A DNA stretch of 8,963 nt, from the NCBI GenBank assembly GCA_019410665.1, contig DXSD01000082.1, positions 1-8,963 of the forward strand, written 5' to 3'. The position numbers and the translations under genes are program-made. Shown piece after piece: positions 1 through 6,826 of this stretch. The stretch comes from Fusobacterium sp. (lineage in GTDB: Bacteria; Fusobacteriota; Fusobacteriia; Fusobacteriales; Fusobacteriaceae). The notes under the pieces are model-generated. The model was not told the DNA's origin. It saw only the letters and a program-made list of their open reading frames with translations, and made no database searches. Each line of letters begins with the position of its first letter. Within the stretch, counting starts at the first letter, position 1.

Positions 1-26
1 GGCTCGGAGATGTGTATAAGAGACAG
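1..26 (+). other. Untrimmed Nextera/Tn5 sequencing adapter
   Basis: Bases 8-26 (agatgtgtataagagacag) are the 19-bp hyperactive Tn5 mosaic end, and bases 1-7 (ggctcgg) are the adjoining part of the Illumina Nextera read-2 adapter. The stretch is much richer in G than the AT-rich sequence that follows. It is library-preparation sequence, not part of the organism, and it sits at the very first base as expected for an untrimmed contig end. Confidence 0.96.
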
Positions 27-88
27 ATATACTACATTATATTTTACCAATGAAGTGAAAAAAATACAATCAAAATATGAAAAAACTA

Positions 89-117
89 TTGACAGTTAAA
101 GCTAAATGTTTTAAGAT
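89..117 (+). promoter_or_regulatory. Promoter of groES-groEL
   Basis: A perfect -35 hexamer TTGACA lies at 89-94. With a 17-base spacer it is followed by taagat at 112-117, which matches 4 of 6 positions of TATAAT. Transcription would begin near 124, which places the CIRCE element inside the leader RNA and next to the start site. The -10 assignment is the weaker half. Confidence 0.7.
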
Positions 118-132
118 ATTATTGTAATAAAA

Positions 133-159
133 ATAGCACTCGTTATATACGAGTGCTAA
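133..159. promoter_or_regulatory. CIRCE operator (HrcA binding site)
   Basis: The arms atagcactc (133-141) and gagtgctaa (151-159) are separated by exactly nine bases. The CIRCE consensus is TTAGCACTC-N9-GAGTGCTAA, so only the first base of the left arm differs. HrcA binds this element to repress groESL at normal temperature. It lies just downstream of the promoter and 22 bases before the groES start, the usual position. hrcA itself is not in the window. Confidence 0.96.
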
Positions 160-181
160 TAACAGATGGAGGGATAGAGTC

Positions 182-451
182 ATGAAAATAAGACCTATTG
201 GTGAGAGAGTTTTAGTTAAACCTATAAAAGTAGAAGAAAAAACAGCAAGTGGAATTATTCTTCCAGGAGCAGGAGAAAAAGAGAGACCTAATATGGCTGA
301 AGTAATAGCTGTAGGAAAAGGGGAAAAATTAGCTGAAATTAAAGTTGGAGAAAAAGTAGTATATAGTAAATTTTCTGGTACTGAGATAAAAGATGGAGAA
401 GAGAAATATATCGTCTTAAATATAGAAGATGTTTTAGCTGTAATTGAGTAA
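182..451 (+). CDS. groES: GroES, 10-kDa co-chaperonin
   Basis: GroES forms the heptameric lid of the GroEL folding chamber in the cytoplasm. The 89-residue product opens with MKIRPIGERVLVKP, the family's characteristic N-terminus. It continues with the mobile-loop region TASGIILPGAGEKERPN (about residues 22-38), whose GIILP segment contacts the GroEL apical domain, and ends with the usual acidic tail IEDVLAVIE. At 89 residues it is slightly shorter than the roughly 95 typical of bacteria but appears complete. The ATG at 182 has a GGAGGG ribosome site at 168-173. It is the first gene of an operon with groEL, which starts 17 bases after this stop, and the CIRCE element ahead of it predicts HrcA-controlled heat induction. 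Confidence 0.97.
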   Translation: MKIRPIGERVLVKPIKVEEKTASGIILPGAGEKERPNMAEVIAVGKGEKLAEIKVGEKVVYSKFSGTEIKDGEEKYIVLNIEDVLAVIE

Positions 452-468
452 TTTTGGAGGGATAAAAG

Positions 469-2085
469 ATGGCAAAAATTTTAAAATTTGACGAAGAAGC
501 TAGAAAAAAACTTGAAATTGGTGTTAATACATTAGCTGATGCTGTAAAAGTAACATTAGGACCAAGAGGAAGAAATGTTGTATTAGAAAAAAGTTATGGA
601 TCACCTCTTATAACAAATGATGGAGTATCAATAGCCAAAGAGATAGAGTTAGAAGATTCATTTGAAAATATGGGAGCTCAACTTATAAAAGAGGTAGCTA
701 CAAAGGCTAATGACGTAGCAGGAGATGGAACTACTACTGCTACAATACTTGCTCAAGCTATTGTAAAAGAAGGATTAAAAATGGTAAGTGCTGGAGCTAA
801 TCCTATGTTTATCAAAAGAGGTATAGAAAAAGCAACTAAAGAGGTAATCAATCATCTTAAAGCTAGAGCTAAAAAAATAGAGTCAAATGAAGAGATAGCT
901 CAAGTTGCTTCAATTTCTGCTGGAGATGAAGAGATAGGAAAACTTATAGCTCAAGCTATGGAAAAAGTTGGAGAAACAGGAGTAATTACTGTTGAAGAAG
1001 CAAAATCTTTAGAGACAACTTTAGAAGTAGTAGAAGGAATGCAATTTGATAAGGGATATGTATCTCCATATATGGTAACAGATTCAGAAAGAATGGTAGC
1101 TGAATTAGATAATCCATTTATCTTGATAACAGATAAGAAAATCTCTAATATGAAAGATATTTTACCTATATTAGAGCAAACAGTACAAACATCAAGACCT
1201 ATGTTAATTATAGCTGATGAGTTAGAAGGAGAAGCTCTAACTACATTAGTAATCAATAAATTAAGAGGAACTTTAAACGTTGTAGCTGTAAAAGCTCCTG
1301 CTTTTGGAGATAGAAGAAAAGCTATGTTAGAGGATATAGCTATTCTTACAGGTGGAGAGGTAATCTCAGAAGAGAAGGGATTAAAATTGGAAGAAACTTC
1401 TATTCCTCAATTAGGTACAGCTAAAAAAGTAAAAGTTACAAAAGATGCTACTATTATAGTTGATGGAATGGGAGAAAGTGAAATTATAAAAGCAAGAGTA
1501 AATGCTATTAAAAATCAAATGGCAGATACAACTTCTGAATATGATAAAGAAAAATTACAAGAAAGACTTGCTAAACTTTCTGGTGGAGTTGCAGTAATAA
1601 AAGTGGGAGCTGCTACTGAAACAGAGATGAAAGATAAAAAACTTAGAATAGAAGATGCTTTAAATGCTACTAGAGCTGGAGTAGAAGAGGGAATTGTATC
1701 TGGTGGAGGAACTATTCTTGTAGAAATTGCTAAAGATATGGATAGCTTCAAATTAGAAGGAGAAGAGGGAATAGGAGTAGAGATAGTTAAAAAAGCTCTT
1801 ACAGCTCCATTAAAACAGATAGCAGAAAATGCTGGTGTAGATGGTGCAGTTGTACTTGAAAAAGTAAAAGATATGCCAGAAGGATTTGGATTTAATGCTG
1901 CTTCTGAAAAATATGTAAATATGATAGAAGAAGGAATACTAGATCCAGTAAAAGTAACAAGATCAGCTATTCAAAATGCTGCTTCTGTTTCTGCATTGAT
2001 CCTTACAACAGAAGTATTAGTAGCAACTAAAAAAGAACCTAAAGAACCTGAAATGAATCCTGGTATGATGCCTGGAATGATGTAA
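469..2085 (+). CDS. groEL: GroEL, 60-kDa chaperonin
   Basis: GroEL is the ATP-dependent double-ring chaperonin that encloses and folds cytoplasmic proteins together with GroES. The 538 residues match the family's usual length. The ATP-binding segment AGDGTTTATILAQ is present with the nucleotide-contacting Asp at residue 86, and the ATPase Asp corresponding to E. coli D398 is at residue 396 in EDALNATRAGVEEG. The protein ends in a short Met/Gly-rich tail (NPGMMPGMM) like the GGM repeats of other GroELs. The ATG at 469 has a TGGAGGG ribosome site at 455-461. It is cotranscribed with groES, and the operon closes at the terminator at 2102-2129. No frameshift or missing motif was seen. Confidence 0.98.
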   Translation: MAKILKFDEEARKKLEIGVNTLADAVKVTLGPRGRNVVLEKSYGSPLITNDGVSIAKEIELEDSFENMGAQLIKEVATKANDVAGDGTTTATILAQAIVKEGLKMVSAGANPMFIKRGIEKATKEVINHLKARAKKIESNEEIAQVASISAGDEEIGKLIAQAMEKVGETGVITVEEAKSLETTLEVVEGMQFDKGYVSPYMVTDSERMVAELDNPFILITDKKISNMKDILPILEQTVQTSRPMLIIADELEGEALTTLVINKLRGTLNVVAVKAPAFGDRRKAMLEDIAILTGGEVISEEKGLKLEETSIPQLGTAKKVKVTKDATIIVDGMGESEIIKARVNAIKNQMADTTSEYDKEKLQERLAKLSGGVAVIKVGAATETEMKDKKLRIEDALNATRAGVEEGIVSGGGTILVEIAKDMDSFKLEGEEGIGVEIVKKALTAPLKQIAENAGVDGAVVLEKVKDMPEGFGFNAASEKYVNMIEEGILDPVKVTRSAIQNAASVSALILTTEVLVATKKEPKEPEMNPGMMPGMM

Positions 2086-2101
2086 AAATAGAAAATATTT
2101 T

Positions 2102-2129
2102 AAAGGGAGAAAAAATCTCCCTTTTTTTT
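2102..2129 (+). terminator. Rho-independent terminator of groESL
   Basis: The arms aaagggaga (2102-2110) and tctcccttt (2116-2124) pair perfectly over nine bases around an A5 loop. An eight-T run follows at 2122-2129, partly shared with the right arm. It lies 16 bases past the groEL stop and separates the chaperonin operon from glpP. Confidence 0.95.
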
Positions 2130-2140
2130 ATGTAAAAAAA

Positions 2141-2149
2141 TGTTATAAT
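2141..2149 (+). promoter_or_regulatory. Extended -10 promoter of glpP
   Basis: The sequence tgttataat contains a perfect TATAAT at 2144-2149 with a TG one base upstream, an extended -10 motif. The -35 position falls in the T-run of the groESL terminator and shows no good TTGACA, as is common for extended -10 promoters. Transcription would begin near 2156, giving glpP a short leader with no attenuator visible. Confidence 0.7.
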
Positions 2150-2180
2150 AGTCTATATTAAGTAAGTTAGACAATGGATA

Positions 2181-2186
2181 GGGGGG
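2181..2186 (+). promoter_or_regulatory. G-run ribosome binding site of glpP
   Basis: Six consecutive G residues end four bases before the glpP ATG. They can pair with the anti-Shine-Dalgarno CCUCC using a G-U wobble. glpF (2942-2947) and the CARF-like gene (8521-8525) have the same type of site, whereas groES, groEL, glpK and the three oxidoreductase-operon genes use GGAGG-type sites. Confidence 0.65.
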
Positions 2187-2190
2187 CAAG

Positions 2191-2754
2191 ATGTACAATA
2201 TAAGAGAGATTTTAGAAAGAAATCCAGTAATACCAGCTTTAAAAAATGAAACATATTTGAAGGAGGCAATTGAAAGTAGTAGTGAAATAGTTTTTGTTAT
2301 TATGGCAAATATTCTAAATATAAAAGATATAGTTACGAAATTAAAAGAAGCAAATAAAATAGTCTACATTCATATAGATATGATTGATGGATTATCAAGT
2401 TCTAATAATGGAATAGAGTATATTATGAAAGAGATAAAGCCAGATGGAATAATAACTACTAAACACAATATAGTTGCTTTTGCTAATAAAAATGGAATAA
2501 AAGTAATTCAGAGATTTTTTGTCTTAGATTCGTTTTCTTTAGAGAATACAATTCTTCATATAAAAGAGAATAAGCCAAGTGCTGTGGAGATACTTCCAGG
2601 ACTTATGCCCAGAATAATAAAAAAAATAAATAGCTCTGTAAAGGTGCCAGTTATTACTGGAGGACTTGTAAATGAAAAAGAGGATATAATAAATGCTTTA
2701 GCAGCAGGAGCAGTGGGGGTATCGACAACTGATAAAAAAATTTGGGATATATAA
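2191..2754 (+). CDS. glpP: Glycerol-3-phosphate-responsive antiterminator GlpP
   Basis: GlpP proteins sense G3P and act on the leader RNA of glycerol genes so that RNA polymerase reads through an early terminator. The 187-residue product fits the G3P_antiterm family (PF04309), a small TIM-barrel-like fold. Recognisable parts are NPVIPALKN near residue 10, HIDMIDGLS from residue 61, ILPGLMPR near 138, PVITGGL at 153-159 (resembling a phosphate-gripping loop) and the ending GVSTTDKKIWDI. The next two transcription units, glpFK and the GlpA-like operon, each carry a matching leader terminator, which fits this gene being their regulator. It has its own promoter and no clear terminator behind it, so some transcripts may run on into the glpF leader. 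The function is assigned from family and context. Confidence 0.93.
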   Translation: MYNIREILERNPVIPALKNETYLKEAIESSSEIVFVIMANILNIKDIVTKLKEANKIVYIHIDMIDGLSSSNNGIEYIMKEIKPDGIITTKHNIVAFANKNGIKVIQRFFVLDSFSLENTILHIKENKPSAVEILPGLMPRIIKKINSSVKVPVITGGLVNEKEDIINALAAGAVGVSTTDKKIWDI

Positions 2755-2812
2755 CTGGAACAATTTAGTGTATGTTAAAAGTGCATTTAGAAATAAAATA
2801 GTAGAAAATGTA

Positions 2813-2841
2813 TTGACAACAAAGAAAAAAAGGAGTAGAAT
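2813..2841 (+). promoter_or_regulatory. Promoter of glpF-glpK
   Basis: A perfect TTGACA at 2813-2818 is followed after 17 bases by tagaat at 2836-2841, five of six matches to TATAAT. Transcription would start near 2848, giving a leader of about 110 bases that contains the candidate GlpP element and the terminator hairpin. The rest of the 2755-2956 interval has no ORF or other recognisable element. Confidence 0.85.
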
Positions 2842-2864
2842 TAGGGTAACATAATATAAGCTGT

Positions 2865-2877
2865 GTGATGTGGAGAG
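2865..2877 (+). promoter_or_regulatory. Candidate GlpP-responsive RNA element, glpF leader
   Basis: The 13-mer gtgatgtggagag matches gtgaattggagag at 5300-5312 in the leader of the GlpA-like operon at 11 of 13 positions. In both leaders it lies about 25-30 bases past the -10 box, and its GGAGAG forms the base of the terminator stem. A shared element at the base of two attenuators beside glpP is a good candidate for what GlpP recognises. The binding role is inferred. Confidence 0.6.
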
Positions 2878-2924
2878 GCTTGGGAAGATTGCAGTAGGGT
2901 TGCAATTTTTTTGAGTCTTTTTTT
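2872..2924 (+). terminator. Leader terminator (attenuator) of glpF-glpK
   Basis: Bases 2872-2893 pair without interruption with 2901-2922 around a 7-base loop (2894-2900), giving a 22-bp stem with nine G-U pairs. The seven-T run at 2918-2924 follows, its first bases pairing with GGAGA at the stem base. The hairpin lies between the promoter and glpF, so it must be overcome for expression. GlpP with G3P is the expected antiterminator. The high wobble content suggests a stem whose folding a protein can bias. Confidence 0.82.
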
Positions 2925-2941
2925 GTACAGCTTGAATCTAA

Positions 2942-2947
2942 GGGGGG
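2942..2947 (+). promoter_or_regulatory. G-run ribosome binding site of glpF
   Basis: A run of six G residues with nine bases to the ATG at 2957. It begins eight bases after the outer leader inverted repeat ends at 2933, so a strongly folded leader could affect its accessibility. Confidence 0.65.
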
Positions 2948-2956
2948 TATTTTTTT

Positions 2957-3697
2957 ATGACACCAGGTGCAATGTATTTAGCAGAATTTTTAGGAACAGC
3001 TTTTTTATTACTTTTAGGAAACGGAATTTGTATGACCGTTAGCTTAAATAAGAGTGCTGGTAAAGGTGGAGGATGGATGGTTATCTGCTTTGGTTGGGGT
3101 GTAGCAGTTTCCATGGCAGCTTACTTAACAGGATGGGTAAGTGGAGCTCACTTAAATCCAGCTTTAACTATAGCTTTGGCAGCTGGAGGAACATTAGATT
3201 GGTCTTTAGTTCCAGGATATATTATAGCTCAAATTTTAGGAGCTATGCTTGGATCTACTTTAGCTTATTTAACTTATAAAAATCTAATGGATGAAGAACC
3301 AGATGCTGGAACTAAATTAGGTGTTTTTGTTACAGGACCAGCAATACCAAATAAATTTTGGAATATCTTTACAGAGATTGTTGCAACTGCAATATTCTTA
3401 ATAGGTGTATCTGCATTGGGATATGGACAAAATATGGTTGAACCAGGAATAAAACCATTCTTAGTAGGACTTTTAGTATGTGTTGTAGGTATGGCAGCTG
3501 GAGGAGCAACAGGATTCGCTATCAACCCAGCTAGAGACCTTGGACCAAGAATTATGCACTCAATTCTACCTATAAAAGGAAAAGGAGATTCAAATTGGGG
3601 ATATGCAATAGTTCCAATTGTTGGACCTATTATAGGAGCATTAATAGGATTAGGAATATTTAATCTATTCTCAACTAACTGTGCAGCTTGTTTATAA
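2957..3697 (+). CDS. glpF: Glycerol uptake facilitator GlpF (aquaglyceroporin)
   Basis: This inner-membrane channel of the MIP family lets glycerol diffuse into the cell. The 246-residue protein has the family's duplicated design: six hydrophobic spans and two half-helices carrying the pore motifs HLNPAL (N67-P68-A69) and INPARDLGPR (N190-P191-A192). The Asp at 194 after NPAR is a marker of glycerol-type rather than water-only channels. Length is near that of other bacterial GlpF proteins. The C-terminus ends in a short Cys-bearing tail (NCAACL) of unknown meaning. The ATG at 2957 follows a G6 ribosome site. glpK starts 42 bases downstream with no terminator between, so they are cotranscribed and controlled by the leader attenuator at 2872-2924. 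Confidence 0.96.
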   Translation: MTPGAMYLAEFLGTAFLLLLGNGICMTVSLNKSAGKGGGWMVICFGWGVAVSMAAYLTGWVSGAHLNPALTIALAAGGTLDWSLVPGYIIAQILGAMLGSTLAYLTYKNLMDEEPDAGTKLGVFVTGPAIPNKFWNIFTEIVATAIFLIGVSALGYGQNMVEPGIKPFLVGLLVCVVGMAAGGATGFAINPARDLGPRIMHSILPIKGKGDSNWGYAIVPIVGPIIGALIGLGIFNLFSTNCAACL

Positions 3698-3739
3698 GCA
3701 TAATAATTCATTAAAAAAGAGATACTGGAGGTTTTAGTA

Positions 3740-5242
3740 ATGGATAAAAAATATATTATAGCATTAGACCAAGGAACTACAAGCTCAAGAGCCATAATAT
3801 TTGATAGTGATCAAAAAATCGTAGGAGTAGCTCAAAAAGAATTTACACAAATCTATCCAAAAGAAGGTTGGGTAGAGCATGATCCTATGGAAATTTGGTC
3901 AAGCCAAAGTGGAGTTTTAGCAGAAGTAATTGCTAGAACTGGAGTTTCTCAACATGATATAATAGGTATTGGAATAACTAACCAAAGGGAAACAACAATA
4001 GTTTGGGATAAAAATACAGGAAAACCAGTATATAATGCAATAGTTTGGCAGTGTAGAAGAACTGCAAAAATTTGTGATGAATTGAAAAAAATAGAAGGAT
4101 TAGATGAGTATGTAAAAGAAAATACTGGACTTCTAATAGATGCATATTTCTCTGGAACAAAAATTAAATGGATTTTAGACAATGTAGAAGGAGCTAGAGA
4201 AAAAGCTGAAAAAGGAGACTTACTATTTGGAACAGTTGATACTTGGCTAATTTGGAAATTAACAAATGGAAAAGTACATGCTACTGACTATACAAATGCT
4301 TCAAGAACAATGATTTATAATATTAAAAAATTAGAATGGGATGAGAAATTATTAGATATCTTAGGAATCCCTAAGTCAATGTTACCAGAAGTAAAAGATA
4401 GTAGTGGAACATTTGGATATGCTAACCTTGGAGGAAAAGGTGGACACAGAGTTCCTATAGCCGGGGTAGCTGGAGACCAACAAGCAGCTCTATTTGGACA
4501 AGCTTGTTTCAAAGAGGGAGATTCTAAGAATACATATGGTACAGGATGTTTCTTACTAATGAATACAGGAGAAAAGATGGTAAGAAGTCAAAATGGACTA
4601 GTAACTACAATAGCTATTGGACTTAATGGAAAAGTTGAGTATGCTCTAGAGGGAAGTATTTTTATAGGTGGAGCTAGTGTTCAATGGTTAAGAGATGAAT
4701 TAAAATTAGTAGGAGAATCTAGAGACACTGAGTACTTTGCAAGAAAAGTAAAAGATAGTGCTGGAGTTTATGTAGTACCAGCTTTCGTAGGATTAGGAGC
4801 TCCATATTGGGATATGTATGCAAGAGGAGCTATAGTTGGACTTACTCGTGGTGCTAATAAAAATCATATTATAAGAGCTACTTTGGAATCAATAGCATAT
4901 CAAACAAGAGATGTACTTGAAGCTATGCAAGAGGATTCTGGAATAAAATTAGCAAGTCTTAAAGTTGACGGAGGAGCAGCTGCAAATAATTTCTTAATGG
5001 AATTCCAAGCAGATATTTTAGGTACTGCTGTAAGAAGACCAGTTACTCTTGAAACAACAGCTTTAGGAGCAGCTTATCTAGCAGGATTAGCAGTAGGATT
5101 CTGGGAAACTAAAGATGAAATTAGCTCTCAATGGAAATTGGATAACGAGTTTGTTCCAAATATGAGTGAAGAAGAAAGAGCTAAAAAATATAGTGGATGG
5201 AAGAAAGCTGTCAAGAGAGCTTTAGCTTGGGAAGAAGAGTAA
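3740..5242 (+). CDS. glpK: Glycerol kinase GlpK
   Basis: This cytoplasmic FGGY-family kinase phosphorylates glycerol with ATP to sn-glycerol-3-phosphate, trapping it in the cell and making the inducer for GlpP. The 500 residues match the family length. The N-terminal phosphate-binding segment DQGTTSSRAIIFD is near residues 10-22, followed by ITNQRETTIVW, AGDQQAALFGQ, KNTYGTGCFLLMNTG and DGGAAANNFLMEFQ, all intact. At 231-237 the loop reads GGKGGHR, like E. coli GlpK where this region binds fructose-1,6-bisphosphate. It is not the histidine-bearing HFFG-type loop that HPr phosphorylates in Bacillus and Enterococcus. The ATG has a GGAGG site at 3727-3731. It is the second gene of the glpFK unit. 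Confidence 0.97.
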   Translation: MDKKYIIALDQGTTSSRAIIFDSDQKIVGVAQKEFTQIYPKEGWVEHDPMEIWSSQSGVLAEVIARTGVSQHDIIGIGITNQRETTIVWDKNTGKPVYNAIVWQCRRTAKICDELKKIEGLDEYVKENTGLLIDAYFSGTKIKWILDNVEGAREKAEKGDLLFGTVDTWLIWKLTNGKVHATDYTNASRTMIYNIKKLEWDEKLLDILGIPKSMLPEVKDSSGTFGYANLGGKGGHRVPIAGVAGDQQAALFGQACFKEGDSKNTYGTGCFLLMNTGEKMVRSQNGLVTTIAIGLNGKVEYALEGSIFIGGASVQWLRDELKLVGESRDTEYFARKVKDSAGVYVVPAFVGLGAPYWDMYARGAIVGLTRGANKNHIIRATLESIAYQTRDVLEAMQEDSGIKLASLKVDGGAAANNFLMEFQADILGTAVRRPVTLETTALGAAYLAGLAVGFWETKDEISSQWKLDNEFVPNMSEEERAKKYSGWKKAVKRALAWEEE

Positions 5243-5251
5243 AATCTTCTT
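5232..5251. repeat. Short inverted repeat over the glpK stop codon
   Basis: The arms aagaaga (5232-5238) and tcttctt (5245-5251) are perfect complements around a six-base loop. They span the glpK stop codon and the first two bases of the next promoter's -35 box. No T-run follows, so it is not a canonical intrinsic terminator. It may be incidental in purine-rich coding sequence. Confidence 0.45.
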
Positions 5252-5278
5252 GACAAATATAAAAGAAAGTAAGATAAT
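5250..5278 (+). promoter_or_regulatory. Promoter of the GlpA-like operon
   Basis: A perfect TTGACA (5250-5255) and gataat (5273-5278, five of six) are separated by 17 bases. This is the same architecture and spacing as the glpFK promoter. The -35 box begins only eight bases after the glpK stop. Transcription would start near 5285, leaving a leader of about 95 bases with the attenuator. Confidence 0.85.
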
Positions 5279-5299
5279 AGTTAAAAAGAATATTGACTA

Positions 5300-5312
5300 G
5301 TGAATTGGAGAG
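5300..5312 (+). promoter_or_regulatory. Candidate GlpP-responsive RNA element, GlpA-like operon leader
   Basis: gtgaattggagag matches the glpF leader element at 2865-2877 in 11 of 13 bases, while the sequences around the two differ. Its GGAGAG again forms the lower strand of the terminator stem. Recognition by GlpP is inferred. Confidence 0.6.
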
Positions 5313-5356
5313 TCAGCAATAGGCAGAGTTTTTCTGTCTATTTGTTGACTTTTTTT
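5307..5356 (+). terminator. Leader terminator (attenuator) of the GlpA-like operon
   Basis: Bases 5307-5328 pair with 5332-5354 over 22 base pairs, with a single bulged T at 5343 and a three-base TTT loop. A seven-T run lies at 5350-5356. As in the glpF leader, the stem starts at the GG of GGAGAG and its base pairs with the T-run. Lying behind glpK, it can both stop glpFK transcripts and hold back the downstream operon until GlpP-G3P acts. Confidence 0.88.
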
Positions 5357-5379
5357 ATTAAGTAAATTAGGAGGAAAAT

Positions 5380-6825
5380 ATGTTAGATGTGGTAATTATT
5401 GGTGCAGGAGTAATGGGAGCTGCTACTGCATATGAACTAGCTAAATATGATTTAAAAGTAAAGGTATTGGAGAAAGAACATGACGTATCAAATGGTACGA
5501 GTAAAGCTAACTCAGGAATAGTACATGCAGGATATGATGCTAAAGAAGGAACATTAATGGCAAAATATAATGCTATAGGAAATGCTATGTATGAGAATTT
5601 ATGTAAGGAGATAGATGCACCATTCAAAAGAACAGGGTCATTGGTTTTAGCTTTTTCTGAAGAGGATAAAGAACATCTAAATTTACTATATAATAGAGGA
5701 ATAAAAAATGGAATTCCTGGAATGAAAATTTTAAATCAAGAAGAAGTATTTAAAATGGAGCCTAATGTAAGTAAAGAAGTAGTTGCAGCTCTTTATGCTC
5801 CAACTGCAGGAGTTACAGGACCTTGGGAAGTAACTATAAAATTACTTGAAAATGCTGCTATAAATGGTGTAGAAGTAGAAACTGATGCAAAAGTAGAAAA
5901 AATTGAAAAATTAGCTGAAGGATATAAAATAATTTTAGCTGATGGAAGAGAGTATGAAACAAAAGTAGTAGTAAATGCTGCTGGATTATATGCTGATGAG
6001 ATAAATAATATGGTAAGCAATAAAAAAATAAAAATAACACCTAGAGCTGGAGAATATTATTTATTGGATAAAGTTCAAGGAACTTTAGTAAATAATGTTG
6101 TTTTCCAATGCCCAACAAAAGTGGGAAAAGGAGTATTAGTTGCTCCAACAGCTCATGGAAACCTTATAGTTGGTCCTACAGCAACTTTAAGTGATGATAA
6201 AGAATATGTAGGAAATACATTAACTGGATTAGATGCAGTAAGAGAAGCTGCAGTAAAAAGTGTAAAAGATATTAATTTTAGAGATAATATTAAAAACTTC
6301 AACGGACTTAGAGCTGAATCAGATCAACCAGATTTTATAATAGGAGAAGTAGAAGATGCACCATATTTCTTTAATATAGCAGGAACTAAATCTCCAGGAC
6401 TTACATCTGCTCCAGCAATAGGATTAGATGTAGCTAATATGATTATAAAAAAATTAGGAAATGTAAATAAGAAAACTGAACATAAAAAGAATAAACCACA
6501 AATTCATTTTATGGAACTTTCAAATGAAGAGAAAGCAGAAGTAATAAAAAGAGATCCTAGATATGGAAGAATAATTTGTAGATGTGAAAGTATAACAGAA
6601 GGAGAAATAGTTGATGTTATCCATAGAATGGTAGGAGCTAAAACAGTAGATGGAGTTAAGAAAAGATGTAGACCAGGAATGGGAAGATGTCAAGGTGGTT
6701 TCTGTGGACCAAGAGTTCAAGAGATACTAGCTAGAGAATTAAATAAAAAATTAGACGAAATTGTTCAAGATAAAGTAGGATCATATATACTTACTGGAGA
6801 AACTAAAAAACAGGAGGAACTATAA
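5380..6825 (+). CDS. glpA: GlpA-like anaerobic glycerol-3-phosphate dehydrogenase with C-terminal BFD-type iron-sulfur domain
   Basis: The predicted role is oxidation of G3P to dihydroxyacetone phosphate using FAD. The 481-residue protein begins with the dinucleotide-binding GAGVMG (residues 8-13) and the DAO-family segment GTSKANSGIVHAG (near 41-53), which lies by the flavin in G3P oxidases. A C-terminal BFD-like domain carries C400-x-C402 and C437-x4-C442, a spacing typical of [2Fe-2S] ligands, plus an extra Cys at 430. E. coli GlpA has a similar DAO-plus-BFD design. The ATG has an AGGAGG site at 5369-5374, and the next gene begins one base after the stop. The setting beside glpFK makes G3P the likely substrate, though relatives include other 2-hydroxyacid and L-2-hydroxyglutarate oxidases. 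Expression is probably GlpP-controlled through the leader terminator. Confidence 0.88.
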   Translation: MLDVVIIGAGVMGAATAYELAKYDLKVKVLEKEHDVSNGTSKANSGIVHAGYDAKEGTLMAKYNAIGNAMYENLCKEIDAPFKRTGSLVLAFSEEDKEHLNLLYNRGIKNGIPGMKILNQEEVFKMEPNVSKEVVAALYAPTAGVTGPWEVTIKLLENAAINGVEVETDAKVEKIEKLAEGYKIILADGREYETKVVVNAAGLYADEINNMVSNKKIKITPRAGEYYLLDKVQGTLVNNVVFQCPTKVGKGVLVAPTAHGNLIVGPTATLSDDKEYVGNTLTGLDAVREAAVKSVKDINFRDNIKNFNGLRAESDQPDFIIGEVEDAPYFFNIAGTKSPGLTSAPAIGLDVANMIIKKLGNVNKKTEHKKNKPQIHFMELSNEEKAEVIKRDPRYGRIICRCESITEGEIVDVIHRMVGAKTVDGVKKRCRPGMGRCQGGFCGPRVQEILARELNKKLDEIVQDKVGSYILTGETKKQEEL

Positions 6826-6826
6826 A

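Noticed and set aside
8..26. Tn5/IS50-type mosaic end as a natural transposon end.
   Set aside because: The preceding bases match the synthetic Nextera adapter and the element sits exactly at the sequence end, so it is a library artefact.
951..1256. Antisense open frame inside groEL (also 1515-1751).
   Set aside because: These lie wholly inside a clear groEL gene, are low-complexity Ser/Ile/Thr-rich translations, and have no ribosome site or family resemblance.
2755..2812. Terminator or small gene after glpP.
   Set aside because: No hairpin with a T-run and no open frame with a ribosome site was found in this stretch.
3073..3279. Open frame in another + frame inside glpF.
   Set aside because: glpF is intact in its own frame with both NPA motifs. 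The alternative peptide has no recognisable features.
3274..3795. 173-codon antisense frame across glpF and the start of glpK.
   Set aside because: It is the reverse shadow of two well-supported genes and has no independent start signals.
5232..5251. Inverted repeat at the glpK end as an intrinsic terminator.
   Set aside because: The 7-bp A/T-rich stem is not followed by T residues. The real terminator for this region is the attenuator at 5307-5356.
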